Assembly (NCBI GenBank): GCA_036362985.1
Contig: JAYGXS010000010.1
Location: forward strand, 4,073,220 to 4,137,219
Source: Ligula intestinalis
Taxonomy: Eukaryota > Platyhelminthes > Cestoda > Diphyllobothriidea > Diphyllobothriidae
Direction of reading: 5' to 3'
Length of the DNA stretch: 64,000 nt
Shown here: positions 50,151 through 62,179 of the stretch, piece by piece
Layout of the letters: each line of letters starts with the position of its first letter
Numbering within the stretch: the stretch's first letter is position 1
The notes under the pieces: model-generated
What the model was told of the DNA's origin: nothing
Databases searched by the model: none
Seen by the model: only the letters and a program-made list of their open reading frames with translations
Position numbers and translations under genes: made by a program

Positions 50151-51254
50151 AATTTACAACAAAAACAATAATAATACTTTCATTTTTTAGTAGTATTTGT
50201 TTTTATAGCCATTCACGTCCCATTAGCTGTAAGCAGCGTATGCACAACGGGTAAATCGTAATTTTCCTTACCACTACCTACACTAATAGAAATATTCCAG
50301 GGATATATATGCTATTTTATAACGCCCTCCCACCAATAGTCTCATGCAAAGGTCTCCGCGGTCTACCCTACTCAGCTATCTGCGTACCGTGATTACCATG
50401 CTTGCGATCTTATCAGCCAAACCTGACGGCCTAAACACCTACCCCTCCTTCGACCCGCAGCTGACTGTCGACGATCTGCATGGATGTGTCTGTTTTTCCA
50501 GTCCCGTTGACGGATTCTGCAATCAGCAAGGAAGAGTCAGGTCGCAGCTTCCACACGGTGATGATCCTTGGAACCTTTGCAATGCCCACCTCCGTTGTAT
50601 CCCTCCCTCCTAAACAAAATCGGACGTTTTTTCTCCTTTATCCCATACATTACCCCCACAAGAGCGACAGTTTTTCTCCTAAAAATCCCTGAGGAGTTTT
50701 TTCACTGTCTGCTCTTACTTTTCCATCCTATGACTCAGGACAACTGGCCTCATCAACAGTTTGAGGTACAATTTTTCTTCTACCACTACACATATGTACA
50801 AATAGGGAACTCAGAGGAATTTTTCCTACATATCCCTCAATAGACTGATACTGAGATATGAATCGGATCGGCAAGCGTCCGACCGTGAGGAGGCGCTTCT
50901 TTCTCGCTCCTCTGTGCACTCTTGGGCTTTTGCTGTCGACGTGCGTACGCCCGAAGCTAACCGATGCCTCGCGAGCTCTGATGCCAACACCTACAGCCCT
51001 TTCTGATTGGCTGGGCCCTGGACGAGCTTGACTAATTCTGTGCGCATCGATCCGAAACACAAGCTTTGCCGCCGACTTTTCGTCCCGAAAATTATTACGG
51101 TTGTGTCTTTTAACTTAATATTATCCCCTTTAACACGCCTAAGTGTTGTGTCATTGTTATTTTGCGACAACAGTAGTTAGTTCAGGAAGTAAAGTTAGGC
51201 GAAAGAACGTCCTCGAATAATTTATCATCAAGCAATACAATAACATAATATATA
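50151..51254. other. no recognisable feature
   Basis: About 1.1 kb. Overlapping frames at 50344-50843 (70-91 codons) and a 110-codon minus frame at 50728-51060 show no motif. Nothing matches the window's repeat families. Confidence 0.5.
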
Positions 51255-52803
51255 CAATTCGGCGCAAGCTGCAAGCAACTTTCTTAAATTTGTTAATGTT
51301 TGATCATTTCTCCCAGACCAGCGGGAACGCATTTACGAAAACTTATTAATAATAATGATCAGCATTAGGCATATTAAGTACTTAAAAGAACTAAAAGAAA
51401 TACTAAGTGTTTGTTACGAAAAATAAAATTTTCTCCATAATTCCCAGCTTGTGGAGACGTCAAAATGGCTATAAATTAGAGCAATAAATTTAAATAGTTT
51501 GTTTAAGCTACCACTTTTGTTCTACAAAAAAGAACTTGCCTTCAGTCAAAATATTTTGCACGTGTGGGAATGATTAGATACGTAGTTATTGAATATCGTG
51601 GAATAAAGTCGCTCTTCATTTCGCTACTCTTCGTTGTATTTATTCATAAGTGTAATAATTGCCTGCCTCTTTGACGTTTACATCAAACCCTTTAAAATAA
51701 GATATACCGCAACAGCATTTACCGAAAAAACTAGCTTTTGGATATTATTTCCTATGCAGATGGCCGTGTTGGTCAAAGTTGGAAATGCTTCAAAACAGCA
51801 AACCACATTTTGGAGCATACAACATGTCTGCTAGATACAACGTATATTGTTATTCCTAAGATTAATAAAAGAGGTTTCCATAATAGACTACCTCTTAAAA
51901 GAGTGCTTTTATTGGATATGTAGCTGACGAACTTCTGCGTATGTTAACATTTTCCAAGGTAATCTCACAGAAGAATTGGGGACGTTTGACAATTTCTTAA
52001 ATGTATCAGAAGAAGAACGACTAAATTTGACTGGAGATGAAAGAACATACCTTCCTCTTTATAACGGAGTACTTTCCGCTAAAAGGGCTAATTCCACGAT
52101 CGTAAATAAGCGTGAAAATGCAGAAAAAGCAGGCCACATATATGACCATTTTTTGAAATACTTATCATTTTTCTGTCTGTTCCGTTTCTAAATAACGCTT
52201 AATCTAAAGGTATTGTTTACAAAAAACTATATTCCTACACGATTTACATTCAATAAGGCCTTCTTAAGTCTGTCCACGCGCTAACACATAGAAACCATGT
52301 TTATGCGCGTAACCAGCTGTGCAGTAAAAGAAAATGTTCTACCAAGAACTTTTGTTACTGCATTTTTTGCAAAAATACTTCACAGAATAGCTAAATATAG
52401 TTTTTTAAACTTCTATCGCTGCTTGTTTCTGAAAATAAATGTGAGTTCTTAAACTTTGCTTTAGTTCCATTTGATCAACTTTACATTAACTTTTCCAGTA
52501 CTGCAATAAATTATTATTCCATCTTTTGTTTACTGATTATGGAATTCTTCCACAGAAAAATGTCTATTAAATGAAAGTTTCGTCCTGTCTTTCCTTATCG
52601 CGTACGGAATTCCTTTTATGTAAACATAATTATGATTTAGCAAACGTGAGAGCCTATTCCTCCCAATAAGAGGGCAGTTTTCCAAATCAAAGTCCTTCTT
52701 ATTATTAAACCCACTTAGTTGATCAAAATAACCTATCCATATATACGCTAAACTACCGAATTAAATGTCGTCCTGAAAGTTGTTTGCAGTATTCGCAGAA
52801 CTT
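51255..52803. mobile_element. Tc1-like DNA transposon copy (1,549 bp), decayed
   Basis: Left end CAATTCGGCGCAAGCTGCAA, right end (reversed) AAGTTCTGCGAATACTGCAA; both continue GCAACTTTC or ACAACTTTC and are flanked by TA (51253-51254, 52804-52805). A 71-codon frame (51976-52191) includes NLTGDERTYLPLYNGVL, fragments of which recur in frame-broken form in the copies at 8813 and 40884. I cannot say which strand carried the original gene in this copy. Confidence 0.7.

Positions 52804-52806
<3 letters not shown>

Positions 52807-52841
<35 letters not shown>
52807..52841. repeat. (AT)n microsatellite
   Basis: About 35 bases of alternating A and T directly beside the right TA of the transposon at 51255. 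Confidence 0.95.
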
Positions 52842-52843
<2 letters not shown>

Positions 52844-52974
52844 CTCAGGAATGTGCGAACACCGATCGAATAGGCTTCCGAACTAAACAAAGTTCATGTG
52901 GTGGTCAGAGGTCCCCAACGGGTGACCGCCTGCCAGGCCGATTCCGGCCAAGTCATAATAGCAGTAAGTGGGGT

Positions 52975-53060
52975 ATGACAGCATCTGGGGGTAACTTGAT
53001 ACAGAACTGTTTCGGGCTTATTAGCTTTCATCAGCCAAGCATAACCCTGAACACCAGCTG
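52975..53060 (-). mobile_element. tRNA-derived SINE tail
   Basis: CGGGCTTATTAGCTTTCATC, AGCCAAGCATAACCCTGAAC is a diverged reversed SINE tail. No promoter boxes are recognisable. Confidence 0.45.
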
Positions 53061-53201
53061 GTCGGACAACACAAAAAAACGCACTCACAGACGGCGCAGT
53101 TGGTCCACCACTGGTGTCTATCAGATGGGTCATAAGCACTTCATCGATCCGCAGTTCATCAGCGCCTCGCCACCTGCCATTTGCTGTCACTGCTGATCGG
53201 G

Positions 53202-53229
53202 TATATATATAAATATATATATATATATA
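53202..53229. repeat. (TA)n microsatellite
   Basis: 28 bases of nearly perfect alternating T and A. Confidence 0.9.
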
Positions 53230-53649
53230 AACGCGCAGAAGGCGTTTGTAGCGGCCCTAAGGCTCCCGTGGCCGAAGGCTAACTTAACGGTTCGTACCAC
53301 GCCGCGAATCAGTGACGAAGCCCCGACAGCAAGCATCCCTAGGCCACTCACGCTGTTACGAGACGATGACATCGTGCGTTCTTACACCTCGCAACAAAAT
53401 GCAGGCCAAGGACGACGGAACGACACGAACTAATTTTCGGACCCTTTTTCCTCCTCACCTTTTCACCTTTGATCCCTTTAAACCTCTCCCCCTTTATCTC
53501 CCTAATAATTACAGATTGGTTGTTTAAACAAACGGTAATTCTACCCCCTATATATTATTATATGACCTGACGATAAATTAATCGAAAACGTTTGTTCGCC
53601 TAACTTAACTTCCCAAATGCTAACATGCGTATAATTGCTGAACTCGTTA
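53230..53649. other. no recognisable feature
   Basis: No coding or repeat signature recognised. Confidence 0.5.
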
Positions 53650-54165
53650 GTTCGTAAGGCCGTCGAAAGTCTACATATTCTCAACAGAGGGTGCGGACAG
53701 TAGGTTTGAGAATGTTGCCAGTCGGCCGAGTGCGCAATCACCCATGAGAGAGGGGTTGTCCCAAGTGTAATCGCGTCGAAGTACACTTTTCCAAAGGCCC
53801 ACCGATGTGGTTTTCGATGTCTGTGTACAGCCAAACTCTGTATCCGAAAAACTCGCCTTCTGGACGGTGACGTATAGCATGCTTGCTCACGTTGCCTGGC
53901 CAAAAACCTCAAGGCCGACCCAGCCAATGAACGCTTTCTCTCTCTCTGTCTATTGGCCTGACTGCTGTTAAACCAGCACTTGGACTCAACTAGCTCTCCT
54001 GGCCGGTTGTTTGCTCTCCAAGTCAAATCTCTTTCCATCTATTCTATGTTCCCTGTGTACACAATATACTGTACCTACTATTCTGGCCTTCCCAAGACTT
54101 CTCTACTAAGTAGCCATAGTCAGAAGATCACAGTTGCTAGGACGTAACTTACTTAACCCGGGATA
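53650..54165 (+). repeat. repeat R6 copy
   Basis: Carries the R6 landmarks CTCTCCTGGCCGGTTGT, CTCCAAGTCAAATCTCTTTC, TCTGGCCTTCCCAAGACTTC, TACTAAGTAGCCATAGTCAG and ATCACAGTTGCTAGG, ending with TTAACCCGGGATAGG. Other copies are at 59860, 60314, 61080, 62985 and 63640. No protein is conserved among them. Confidence 0.7.
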
Positions 54166-55164
54166 GGCAATGAGTGGAAGTAGCGCACCAGCTAGCCGTC
54201 GTGAGTGCACGTGCATTTGGCGTTGGTTCATTACAATTCCCTCGACTGCAGCCAGAACGCATGCTGTCCTTAAATGGCAGTAGGCCAGGCATTTATCGTG
54301 ACTGAAAAAGCGGTATCCCGGCGAACTTTGCCCCCTAGCCAGGCGGTGCAGTGGCTGTGAACATTTTGTAAAAGGTGGGGAGGTTCAAAGCCAATGTGCG
54401 TGCGTGCATGCATGCGTGCTTGCGTGCGTGTCACAGCAAGCAGTGAGCTAGATATTTATCGAATGATGTATCGCCTGCCAGTCCACCTTACAGTTGCTTC
54501 ACAAGAACGTACGCATGTTGGAGAAATCAGTCTGGAGCACCTACGCCGACGGTTCGAGTACTCAGGAAGTTTTTGCTGAATCGCAAGACCATTTTGCTGC
54601 TAAGGTAAATGGTTTCCTCACAGAAGCGTAGCATGCAGGGAAGCAGACAGGCAGCGCGGAACAGTTACATGCACCATGAGCATAATGAAATAAGGATTGG
54701 ACACGGAAACACGAATATGCGGTTGGACTACTTGGATCAGGTCGGGGTCACCAATGTGGTTAGACCACTGGGACCCTATCTAAGGTTTGCCCGTAACTAA
54801 CATTCAAATATAACCATGACCAAAAACAACAAGAGTTCAAAGGTATATAAAATAGTATGGGAAAAGTAACAACCCTGAGTCGTCGTGTAAACAGGGATAA
54901 AGTCTCAGCGGTGTTGTTGGTGCATTCGAACACAAGGAACAGCCAAGGAACTATGGAGGCGAGAATGTTGAAGGTCCCGAGCAGTCCGGGACCTCGCCCA
55001 GACCCTCACCGCACTATGGGTGGCTTTGCGCTAGGTTCTAGCGGGGCCCTCATCCCCGTGACCTAACATTAAACTTAACCTTAACCCTCCCAACATAACC
55101 CTTACAATAACCGCCGCCTATAGAGGCTAATATGCGACTTCTAGGAAGCAGTTACGAAGTATAA
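54166..55164. other. no recognisable feature
   Basis: Contains a GCATGC/GTGCGT-rich patch near 54395-54430 and a TTAACCTTAACCCT-like patch near 55074-55090. Frames up to ~69 codons lack motifs. Confidence 0.5.
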
Positions 55165-55880
55165 GATACGATTGCTGCAATAAGAAGTGTACTTGTCTGA
55201 CGTTTCAGAATCTGTTAGAAACCTCTCATCAGAGGTAACCATAGAATAATCTGATGCATGCACCGATTAGGGTTACATATGCACAGGCTGCGTAGCATTC
55301 ATAGTTCATAGCGAACACCCACATGCACACTATAATTATCAGCTTCTGTCGTACTGGGTGCGGTGGTGGCTTGGCAGTTCGCTTTCTAGTGATTAATTAT
55401 CATGATTTCGATCTCCACGTTTGATGGGAGCTCGATAAATACACCAAAATTACATGAGCTGTCGTTGGAGTGGTTCCTGGGCCCGGCTCTTCCCACGAGA
55501 CTGATTGTGCTGCATAGACAACGTCTCAGTACGATGTATGGTACCGGCAAATCGTTAAGCTTGTTGTTTTAATCTGGGCCTGAGAATCATGACTCGAGCA
55601 GCTCGTGATTCACGTGGTTTTCACCTCATTGATGATTTCGGCCTCGTTAAACTTGGAATATGTCCGGTTTCTGTCAAGCGAACTGCAACCTGAGAATAGG
55701 CGTTTTTATTTCTTACCACTGTCGCGTGCTCAGCCATTCGCGTCTAGAGTAATCTCCTGGTTTCTCCGACGTAGCTGCTTTGTCCACAACTACACCATAT
55801 CCGCTAAACAACTCCAGCCATTTCCTGCCGTATCAGTGTGTCTTTCGGAATCGTGGCCTTGCGCCTGATGATTACTTCTG
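55165..55880 (-). pseudogene. Penelope-like GIY-YIG endonuclease tail with terminal repeat
   Basis: Minus strand: RKATIPKDTLIRQEMAGVV, a stop, RIWCSCGQSSYVGETRRLL, a stop, TRMAEHATVVRNKNAYSQVA and VRLTETGHI. Same family as 29860 and 56560. The left part (55165-55330) contains the CTTGTCTGACGTTTCAGAAT terminal-repeat motif. Stops abolish function. Confidence 0.8.
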
Positions 55881-55899
55881 GCTGTTTAGTCTCTTGGCT

Positions 55900-56520
55900 T
55901 CTCCGACTGTATCCAGCAGCCACGCGTGCGTCAAAAACCAAGTGAAAGCAACTATCAAGGTACTGCAGTACTTTTGAACAAAAATAGTAAAGGGTACATA
56001 GCGTGCAAACCTCAAGAATGGACACCAAGTCAAGAACGAGGGAAGCAGGCCTAATCGCCGGACCCTATGCAATGGAACAACGCAAGTTCAACAATAACGC
56101 CAAACAGGACGAAAATAGTCTTGGAAAAGCTTGTGTGTTAGTGGGAAAGGGGGTGGCTCCGCTCTTATTTGATTCCACGAGACAATTCATGTAGCGTCAG
56201 AGTTGGTGTGAAACACCACCGCGAAAATGGGGGGTTGTGAACAGAGGCTGGAGGCTGGAGGAGTGGCCGCAAAAAGAAGAGGAGGGGAAAGGACAGTCAA
56301 AAGGCTTTCCACCAAACTCACTTCACGGGATGTCATCTCCGGAAGTCGTAACGACTGCCTCTGGCATCAGCGGAGAGTCTATAGCATCGTGGGATCCAAA
56401 CCCGGGGGGAGGGGGTATGGTCATGCGCAATCGAAAGAAGGTAAACAGGAGGGGGCCACCATCATTCGATGAAGGAAGGGGACAGCCTTTGTAAGAGGTA
56501 GACTATCATTTGCAGCTAAT
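55900..56520 (+). repeat. repeat R2, copy B
   Basis: Second copy of 5695-6700: CAGCCACGCGTGCGTCAAA, AATAGTAAAGGGTACA, GACCCTATGCAA, TGTGTTAGTGGGAAA, GTGAACAGAGGCTGG, TCATCTCCGGAAGTCG. The + strand is purine-rich from ~56220. Confidence 0.65.
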
Positions 56521-56559
56521 ACAAGCGAACATGTGTGTCCCAGGAAGCACTTGAGATGA

Positions 56560-57245
56560 AAAAGAATACTCGACTTCTGGAACAATACGTTTATTTGCCT
56601 GTCGTCTACAGGATCTGGTGCAGTTGCGGTCAAAGCAACTATGCCGGATAAACTGGCGTTCTTCTCAAGACGCGAATGGCCGAACACGCGGCAGCAGTGC
56701 GGCGAAATGATGCCAATTTTCAAGTTGCGACTCATTTGACGAAACCCGGCCACATGGTCAAATTCGATGAGGCCGAAATTCTCGCAAGAGGTGACAATCG
56801 GGTGAGCCGAGAACGACTTGAGTCCTGGTTCACGGGCCCCCAATCCATAAACAAGTGCAACGATTTGCCCAATCCATATTCGGTGCTGAGTCTTAAGTTG
56901 GCCAAAGTAAGTTGTCACTTGAGGAACGAGCAGGCCACCACCTCATCGTACGCCAACACCGGAGAGCAAGATGGTCGAGCAATCATTACGCCCGAGCCAA
57001 TCGCCCGTGATGAAAGGTCAAAAGGTCAGAGGCCGCATGTTGTCCAACAAGCAATCCACGCACAAAAAGGCAAATAACGTTAATTGTCGCTGTATGCTTG
57101 CAGTAATGAATGTGTCCTATAAAAACTGCAAACTTCTGTGCATGCATTACCCGTTTCTGCTACTGTTTCCTAATCTTTTCTTTGATGATGAATTCGCGAC
57201 CGATATCGAAACGTCAGGCGAATAAACGTATTATCCCAGCGATCG
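56560..57245 (+). pseudogene. Penelope-like GIY-YIG endonuclease tail with terminal repeat
   Basis: From 56608: VVYRIWCSCGQSNYAG, a stop, TG, LLKTRMAEHAAAVRRNDANF then QVATHLTKPGHMVKFDEAEI, GDNRVSRERLESWFTGPQSI and NKCNDLPNPYSVL. The endonuclease tail is open for 133 codons (56676-57077), the best preserved of this family here, with a single stop in the GIY-YIG core. The right terminal repeat ends GAAACGTCAGGCGAATAAAC at ~57225; a short reversed copy of the end (TACGTTTATTTGCCTGTCG) is at 56586. Confidence 0.87.
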
Positions 57246-57649
57246 AGTGTTTTTCTCATGATTTGTAGGTCAGACGGGAGTTTCGATGGGGAAGGGATGT
57301 GGAGGATTGCAAACTTGTTCAGCCGGAAGTAAAACTGGCTTCCCACGTCTTATCTTATTTACTGATTTATAACCGTTGGAAGATGTTCATCTTTTATTTT
57401 CCCGCGAGACTACTTCCTGTCCTAAAAAATCCATCACGTTTTGCGATTAGGTCAATCTGCACAACTGCACAATGTCCGTTTCCGGGTTGAAGCTATTTTG
57501 TACCTAAGACTCTATCCCACCACACTTTGCCACCATAGTTTGCCATTAGCCGATACCTTTTTATACCCATCGCCTTTTAATCGCCGGGTGCCCATTGGTT
57601 TATGGTCTGAAGTAGTCTAAGCAGTTGTTGTGTTCAGAGCAATAAAATC
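57246..57649. other. no recognisable feature
   Basis: No coding or repeat signature recognised. Confidence 0.5.
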
Positions 57650-57980
57650 GCAGTGGAGGCAGGAGTCAACAGAAGGAAGGATTTATTATGTACAGAGTTG
57701 ATATCTCAGGCAATAGTGACCACTGGCAAAGCCATCAGGGCTGGTTTTGAATGCGTCCACTCAAGCCTGAGAGTGCCAACTAAGCGTTGTGGTGATGGCA
57801 GCTGCACTTACACTTTTGTGAAATGAGTTCAAGCGAGTTGCTTTTCTTGTGTCGAAATTGCCCGAAGGGGGTGTTGACTCTAGAGGTCTTTGCTGCATCG
57901 GCCGCGGTTTGGCGTGTTCAAGTGGCTCTTAAGAAATCGTGACTGTTTAGGTACGTGGAGTGCCCGCCTGAGTGCAACTG
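57650..57980 (+). repeat. repeat R4, copy B (uninterrupted)
   Basis: Continuous version of 33170-33760: GGCAGGAGTCAACAGAAGG, TTTATTATGTACAGAG, GACCACTGGC, CTGAGAGTGCC, GTGAAATGAGTTCAAGCGAG, GGTCTTTGCTGCATCGGCCG. Confidence 0.65.
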
Positions 57981-58429
57981 ACTACCGGTCAGGTGGTCTT
58001 CAGGTCAGCGAGTGGGAACAGCCGCCTGGAAAGACGGATGACGTTGGAGGCCGTGGGTTTTAAACGAGGAAGGGGACAACATTTGTTAGCCAGCCACCAC
58101 AGACTCCCAATCACTTGTTTTGCCTTTGGAAAAAGAGTTCAGTCAGTTCGAATTTAATCGTGAAAGTACTAGGTAAGTTATCACTTCATTTAAAGAAGCA
58201 TTAATATTTTGTATAAATACTTATCTAACTAAATAGGAGATGTTTTAAACGCCTCACATCTCTTCAAAATTGAATACTTGAAGTATGGCATTTTGCCCTT
58301 TCGGAATCCTCATTAGCTCTAGTAGTAAAATGCTAGTCCCGGGACATGTTGGTTGACCTCGAAGAACCGAGATTTCAGGCAACCCATTGGAGCTAGTTTG
58401 GCTTAACTCTTCGTTTATTAGCAGTCAGT
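57981..58429. other. no recognisable feature
   Basis: No coding or repeat signature recognised beyond a short GAGGAAGGGGACAACA resemblance to R2. Confidence 0.45.
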
Positions 58430-58570
58430 TTATGACAAACAATTGTTCTCAGCAACTCTTCATCAGACCAAACATTTGCAAGGGAAATTAACGCTGTACA
58501 TAACAACTAAAGTTTGAATAGGTAGAAAAATCAATAACTATCTAACACGGGCGCTTATTGGCTAACGCAG
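58430..58570. mobile_element. Penelope-like terminal repeat fragment
   Basis: GTACATAACAACTAAAGTTT and GAATAGGTAGAAAAATCAAT match the terminal repeat at 46640-46700 in the same orientation. No endonuclease follows. Confidence 0.5.
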
Positions 58571-59149
58571 ACTATGTCAGTTTGCGCAAGCAAGCCAGAT
58601 CAGCGTGTTGGTTGAGGGATTGTCGCTTGTTGGGAGGGGCGAAATCCTATCGCCACCTGGTGTCGGTTTAGGCCATAAAACTGACAGAGCTTGTGTCAGA
58701 GTCTTCTGACAACACGGCACTGGATTTGCTAGCCTTATAGCTACTGCTTCGGCTGTTGCAAGCATCCGTTGGCGTAGGCCTTCGAAAAAATTAGTGGTGT
58801 CCTCTAGACCACCTAAAAGGCTTCGTTAGTATCGACTGGATGGTTCGTATCGACTAGATGTGCGAGAATAGCACTCGAGATCGATCTAGTTTCACCTTTA
58901 CTTAACCAGGTCGGTATGTGCTCACGTTTATTGTTTTACTCCCCTCATTTTATCATATACATCTTCAAACTACCAAGAGGATCCCTCATCATACAGGGTT
59001 GCATAAAGGGCCTCGCACATTCTTGGCTGTCTTAAACTTGTCGATGAACGTTCACATGACCGCTAAGGGAATTGATCTGTCCCGCTTTGTCTTGGGTTTC
59101 GATCGAGGCCCTGACAGTCGTTACAACTAATAGTAGGCAGATAATATTA
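58571..59149. other. no recognisable feature
   Basis: No coding or repeat signature recognised. Confidence 0.5.
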
Positions 59150-59302
59150 CTGATAAAGACTGAGGAGACTGGAATGGCCATTTCTGGCTTATTAGCAGTT
59201 GTCAGCCAGTCATACCCAGACCCAAGTGGAGCCCCGCCCGAGCCTCGAACTGGCGACCTTATTGGTCAGAGTCCAACGCCCTAACAATTGAGCCACGAGC
59301 TC
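59150..59302 (-). mobile_element. tRNA-derived SINE
   Basis: Nearly identical to 4738-4889, including the CCACGAGCTCG end and the following CAGCCGGTTTAGGTCAGGGG spacer, then a degraded GGTCGCGGCTCCTGG head on the + strand near 59366. This is a third example of the head-to-head arrangement, with the right half decayed. Confidence 0.75.
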
Positions 59303-59379
59303 GTTTTCCAGCCGGTTTAGGTCAGGGGATATTGGCACCCATTAATGAACTGACGAGACAACGAGGTCGCGGCTCCTGG

Positions 59380-59829
59380 TCGTTGTCCCGCCGCTTTAGC
59401 TCTTATACTTCTCTTATTTTATGCGCCCAGTCACTGTTCTTCACCACGGCTTCCTAGACCGACTTGAACACACCAACACCTCAACTGACGCAGCATTGGC
59501 CAGTTTACAGGACATTCCCTCTGTTAATGCAACATCATAACTGCACACCGCTTGAACTTGTTCCACAATCACATAAGAGCAGCTGCCACCACTGTCTCGT
59601 CTTCTCTCAGGCTTCGCCAGTGACCACTGCTACCCGAGACAGCAATTCAGGGTGCTATGCCCGGTTAACCCCTCATTCTAGTGCCTTTTGCGACAACCCG
59701 GGATTTGATTGAACGCTTGCAATGATCTGAGCACAACAAATGCAGACTCTCGCATCCTGACTTTGAGTGTTAAGGGAGATCAAATGATTCCGACGAGCTG
59801 ACGGCTTCCAGTGGGCATCTCATACCTCA
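59380..59829. other. no recognisable feature
   Basis: No coding or repeat signature recognised. Confidence 0.5.
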
Positions 59830-59859
59830 GTTGGCTATTCTGTAATGAGTCTGAGCGTA

Positions 59860-60271
59860 TATTAGTCGATACCCGCCCGACGCCTGGCCTTCCTGTCGTG
59901 ACCTCAATCCGTCTAGACCTCAGGGTCGTGGAGGACGCCAGACTTACTGGCCCACGAGACATGGACCGCCCACGTCGATTTCCACCCATACGCTGTCCAA
60001 TCAACCTACAAGGCCAACCTAGCTAACAAACGCTCAAGCTCTCTGTTTACTGGCCTAAATTCTGTCAAAAAAGCACTTGGACTCGACTGGCTCTCCTGGC
60101 CGGTTGTATGCGCTCCAAGTTAAATCTCTTTCCATCTATTTTTCGATCCTCTGTGAACACAATATGCTGTTTCTTCTACTCGGACCTTTCCAAGACCTCT
60201 TCTCTACTAAGTAACCATGGTCAGAAGATCGCAGTTGCTCGGGTTTAACTGTCTTAACCCCCTGCGATAAG
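59860..60271 (+). repeat. repeat R6 copy, left arm of a long inverted repeat
   Basis: Runs from GATACCCGCCCGACGCCTGG through GACCGCCCACGTCGATTTCC, GGCTCTCCTGGCCGGTTGT, TTCCATCTATTTTTCGATCC to TTAACCCCCTGCGATAAG. The reverse complement of 60318-60630 follows the same order. Confidence 0.75.
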
Positions 60272-60317
60272 CGCCACTGTTTCGCCGCACTGCTGTTCAA
60301 GCGCGCTTCGGACCAGG

Positions 60318-60770
60318 CTATCGCAGGGGGGCATGTAAATTTAACTCTAGCAACTGTGATCGTCAGACCATGGCTACTAAGGAGAGAAGAGGTCATGAAG
60401 AGGCCAGAGTAGAAGTAATAGCATATAATGTACAGAGGTTCTAAAAATAGATAGAAAGAAATTTGACTTGGAGAGCACACGACCTGCCATGAGAGCCAGC
60501 CGCGGCCAAGTGTCGTCAAGCTGCAGCCACTGCCTAGATGTTTTGTGTGAGTCGGCCTGTGATCGGTTGGACAGCGTGCGGGTAGACATCGACGTGGGCG
60601 GTCTGTGTCTCGCGCGCCGGTAAATCTTGCGGCCGCCGAGACTTTGAGGTTGTAGTGACTGTCTTTCTTAGTCATGCTTTCCTCGGACGCCGCGCGGACT
60701 AGGTCACGTCTGGCGTGACCACCACGCGTTCGTAAGACACCAAAGTCAAGTCCTCCGTTCAAGGTCACTC
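60318..60770 (-). repeat. repeat R6 copy, right arm of a long inverted repeat
   Basis: Reversed R6: CTATCGCAGGGG, CAACTGTGATCGTCAGACCA, GAGAGAAGAGGTCATGAAGA, AATAGATAGAAAG, CCATGAGAGCCAGCCGCG, CGACGTGGGCGGTCTGTGTC. The spacer to the left arm is 46 bases. Beyond 60640 it extends without a clear partner. A 210-codon minus frame over it (60768-60136) spans both arms and is not credible as a gene. Confidence 0.75.
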
Positions 60771-61079
60771 CTGTCTGGCTTTCTCAAGGCGGTCCAGTCT
60801 CACTAGCCAACCAATTCTCAAGGTAAGACCAGTGCCCGAGATGCGGACGATTTGTTTACGCTCATTCACTTTCAGAGCCGACGACTCACTGTTCAGTTGC
60901 AGACTCTCTGGACTCCGGCTCATTCATGGCTGGCCTGCACTCGTCTGGAAGTCACTTCTCCTATTGCTTACATACTACGCTTGTTTCTACCTTAGTAAAT
61001 TCTCCCTGACACTATGGCCTTTCACGCCTTTTCCTATTCCACTAGCCTATCCATGTTGGGATACGTTAGATCGCCTACT

Positions 61080-61620
61080 CTCTGGCCGGACCACATCGTA
61101 TGCCTCAAGGTCTAGACGGATTGAGGTCACGACAGGAAGGCCAGGCGTCGGGTGGGTATCGACCACTACAAGGCAACCTGAGACGCGCCCTTCATTGGTA
61201 GCGAATGCATGCACTGTGTTCTCCCATTCTGACCACAACCCACAGTGGCGGCACCTAAATCCGTCTGGACAGACTTCAAGGTCGTGGCAGCCGCCAAACG
61301 CACTAACGCGCGACCTACTAACGTGTCCACGCCCTCGCGCGGACCAGCCAATGACATCCAAGTTTGCAACCAACGTTGGCCGCTTGAATGTCTGCTCCCA
61401 GACATCACGGCGGACCTAGCTTGCCTGTCGGCTAGACGTGCCCTCTGGCACTCAAGACATCTCCTAACTCTTGTGCACACAAAACGTTGTTACTACAACC
61501 CTGGCTTGCCGAAGATTTCTCTCTTCTCACCTAAGGAACCGGGCCTGGAAAATCGCAGCCGTTAGGGTTAAACATTCCTAGCCTTAACATCACGCGATAA
61601 GCCCACTGCTCGCACTAAAT
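61080..61620 (+). repeat. repeat R6 copy (rearranged)
   Basis: AAGGTCTAGACGGATTGAGG with CCAGGCGTCGGGTGGGTATC is the reverse of the start of the copy at 59860, whereas the right end (AAGATTTCTCTCTTCTC, AATCGCAGCCGTTAGGGTTA, CACGCGATAAGC) is in forward orientation. The copy is therefore internally rearranged. Confidence 0.55.
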
Positions 61621-62069
61621 CCTTCCCCTTTTTGGCGTGTGTTCGATTTCCACCAAAGCCGGTGAAGCTGCCACAAGTCGGTCAAACGAATTATTCACAT
61701 CTGTCGAATGGACAGCTTTCTGTGGGATTGTGAATGCTTTGGAGTGCGTCATACGCATGCGTGTTTCGTTGCATTATGTATTCAGCACAGGGGAAAGGCA
61801 GTGCACTTGAAAGACACACCCAACCTTTGGATTTTCTCACGACTTTGGATGGAGCTTTGTGTGACAATGCTGTGTAAATCAGCGGAAGGTTTATGGGCTT
61901 TAGACGAACAAGCATGCAGTAATAATTTAGAAGAAAGGAGATTGAAAGCAAAATGTTCAACAATTGTAAATTTATTGTGCGGCGCGCGCATTAAATCAAG
62001 GTAATACAAATTCCCGTATTGTAGGTGGCTCCGCTTTTAAATGCTATAGCGGGTAAGTGTTAGGGCTAA
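61621..62069. other. no recognisable feature, runs into the gap
   Basis: Three overlapping frames of 75-98 codons at 61691-62009 lack motifs. Confidence 0.5.
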
Positions 62070-62169
62070 NNNNNNNNNNNNNNNNNNNNNNNNNNNNNNN
62101 NNNNNNNNNNNNNNNNNNNNNNNNNNNNNNNNNNNNNNNNNNNNNNNNNNNNNNNNNNNNNNNNNNNNN
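62070..62169. other. assembly gap (100 N)
   Basis: Exactly 100 N, a conventional placeholder for a gap of unknown length. It lies amid repeat copies, which is a common reason for an assembly break. Confidence 1.
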
Positions 62170-62179
62170 CGGGTTATGA

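Noticed and set aside
55066..55115. Telomere-like TTAACCTTAACCCT stretch
   Set aside because: Degenerate and only a few units; not a tandem array of a known telomere repeat.
60136..60768. 210-codon minus-strand frame
   Set aside because: Spans both arms and the loop of an R6 inverted repeat; the same family elsewhere has no conserved frame.
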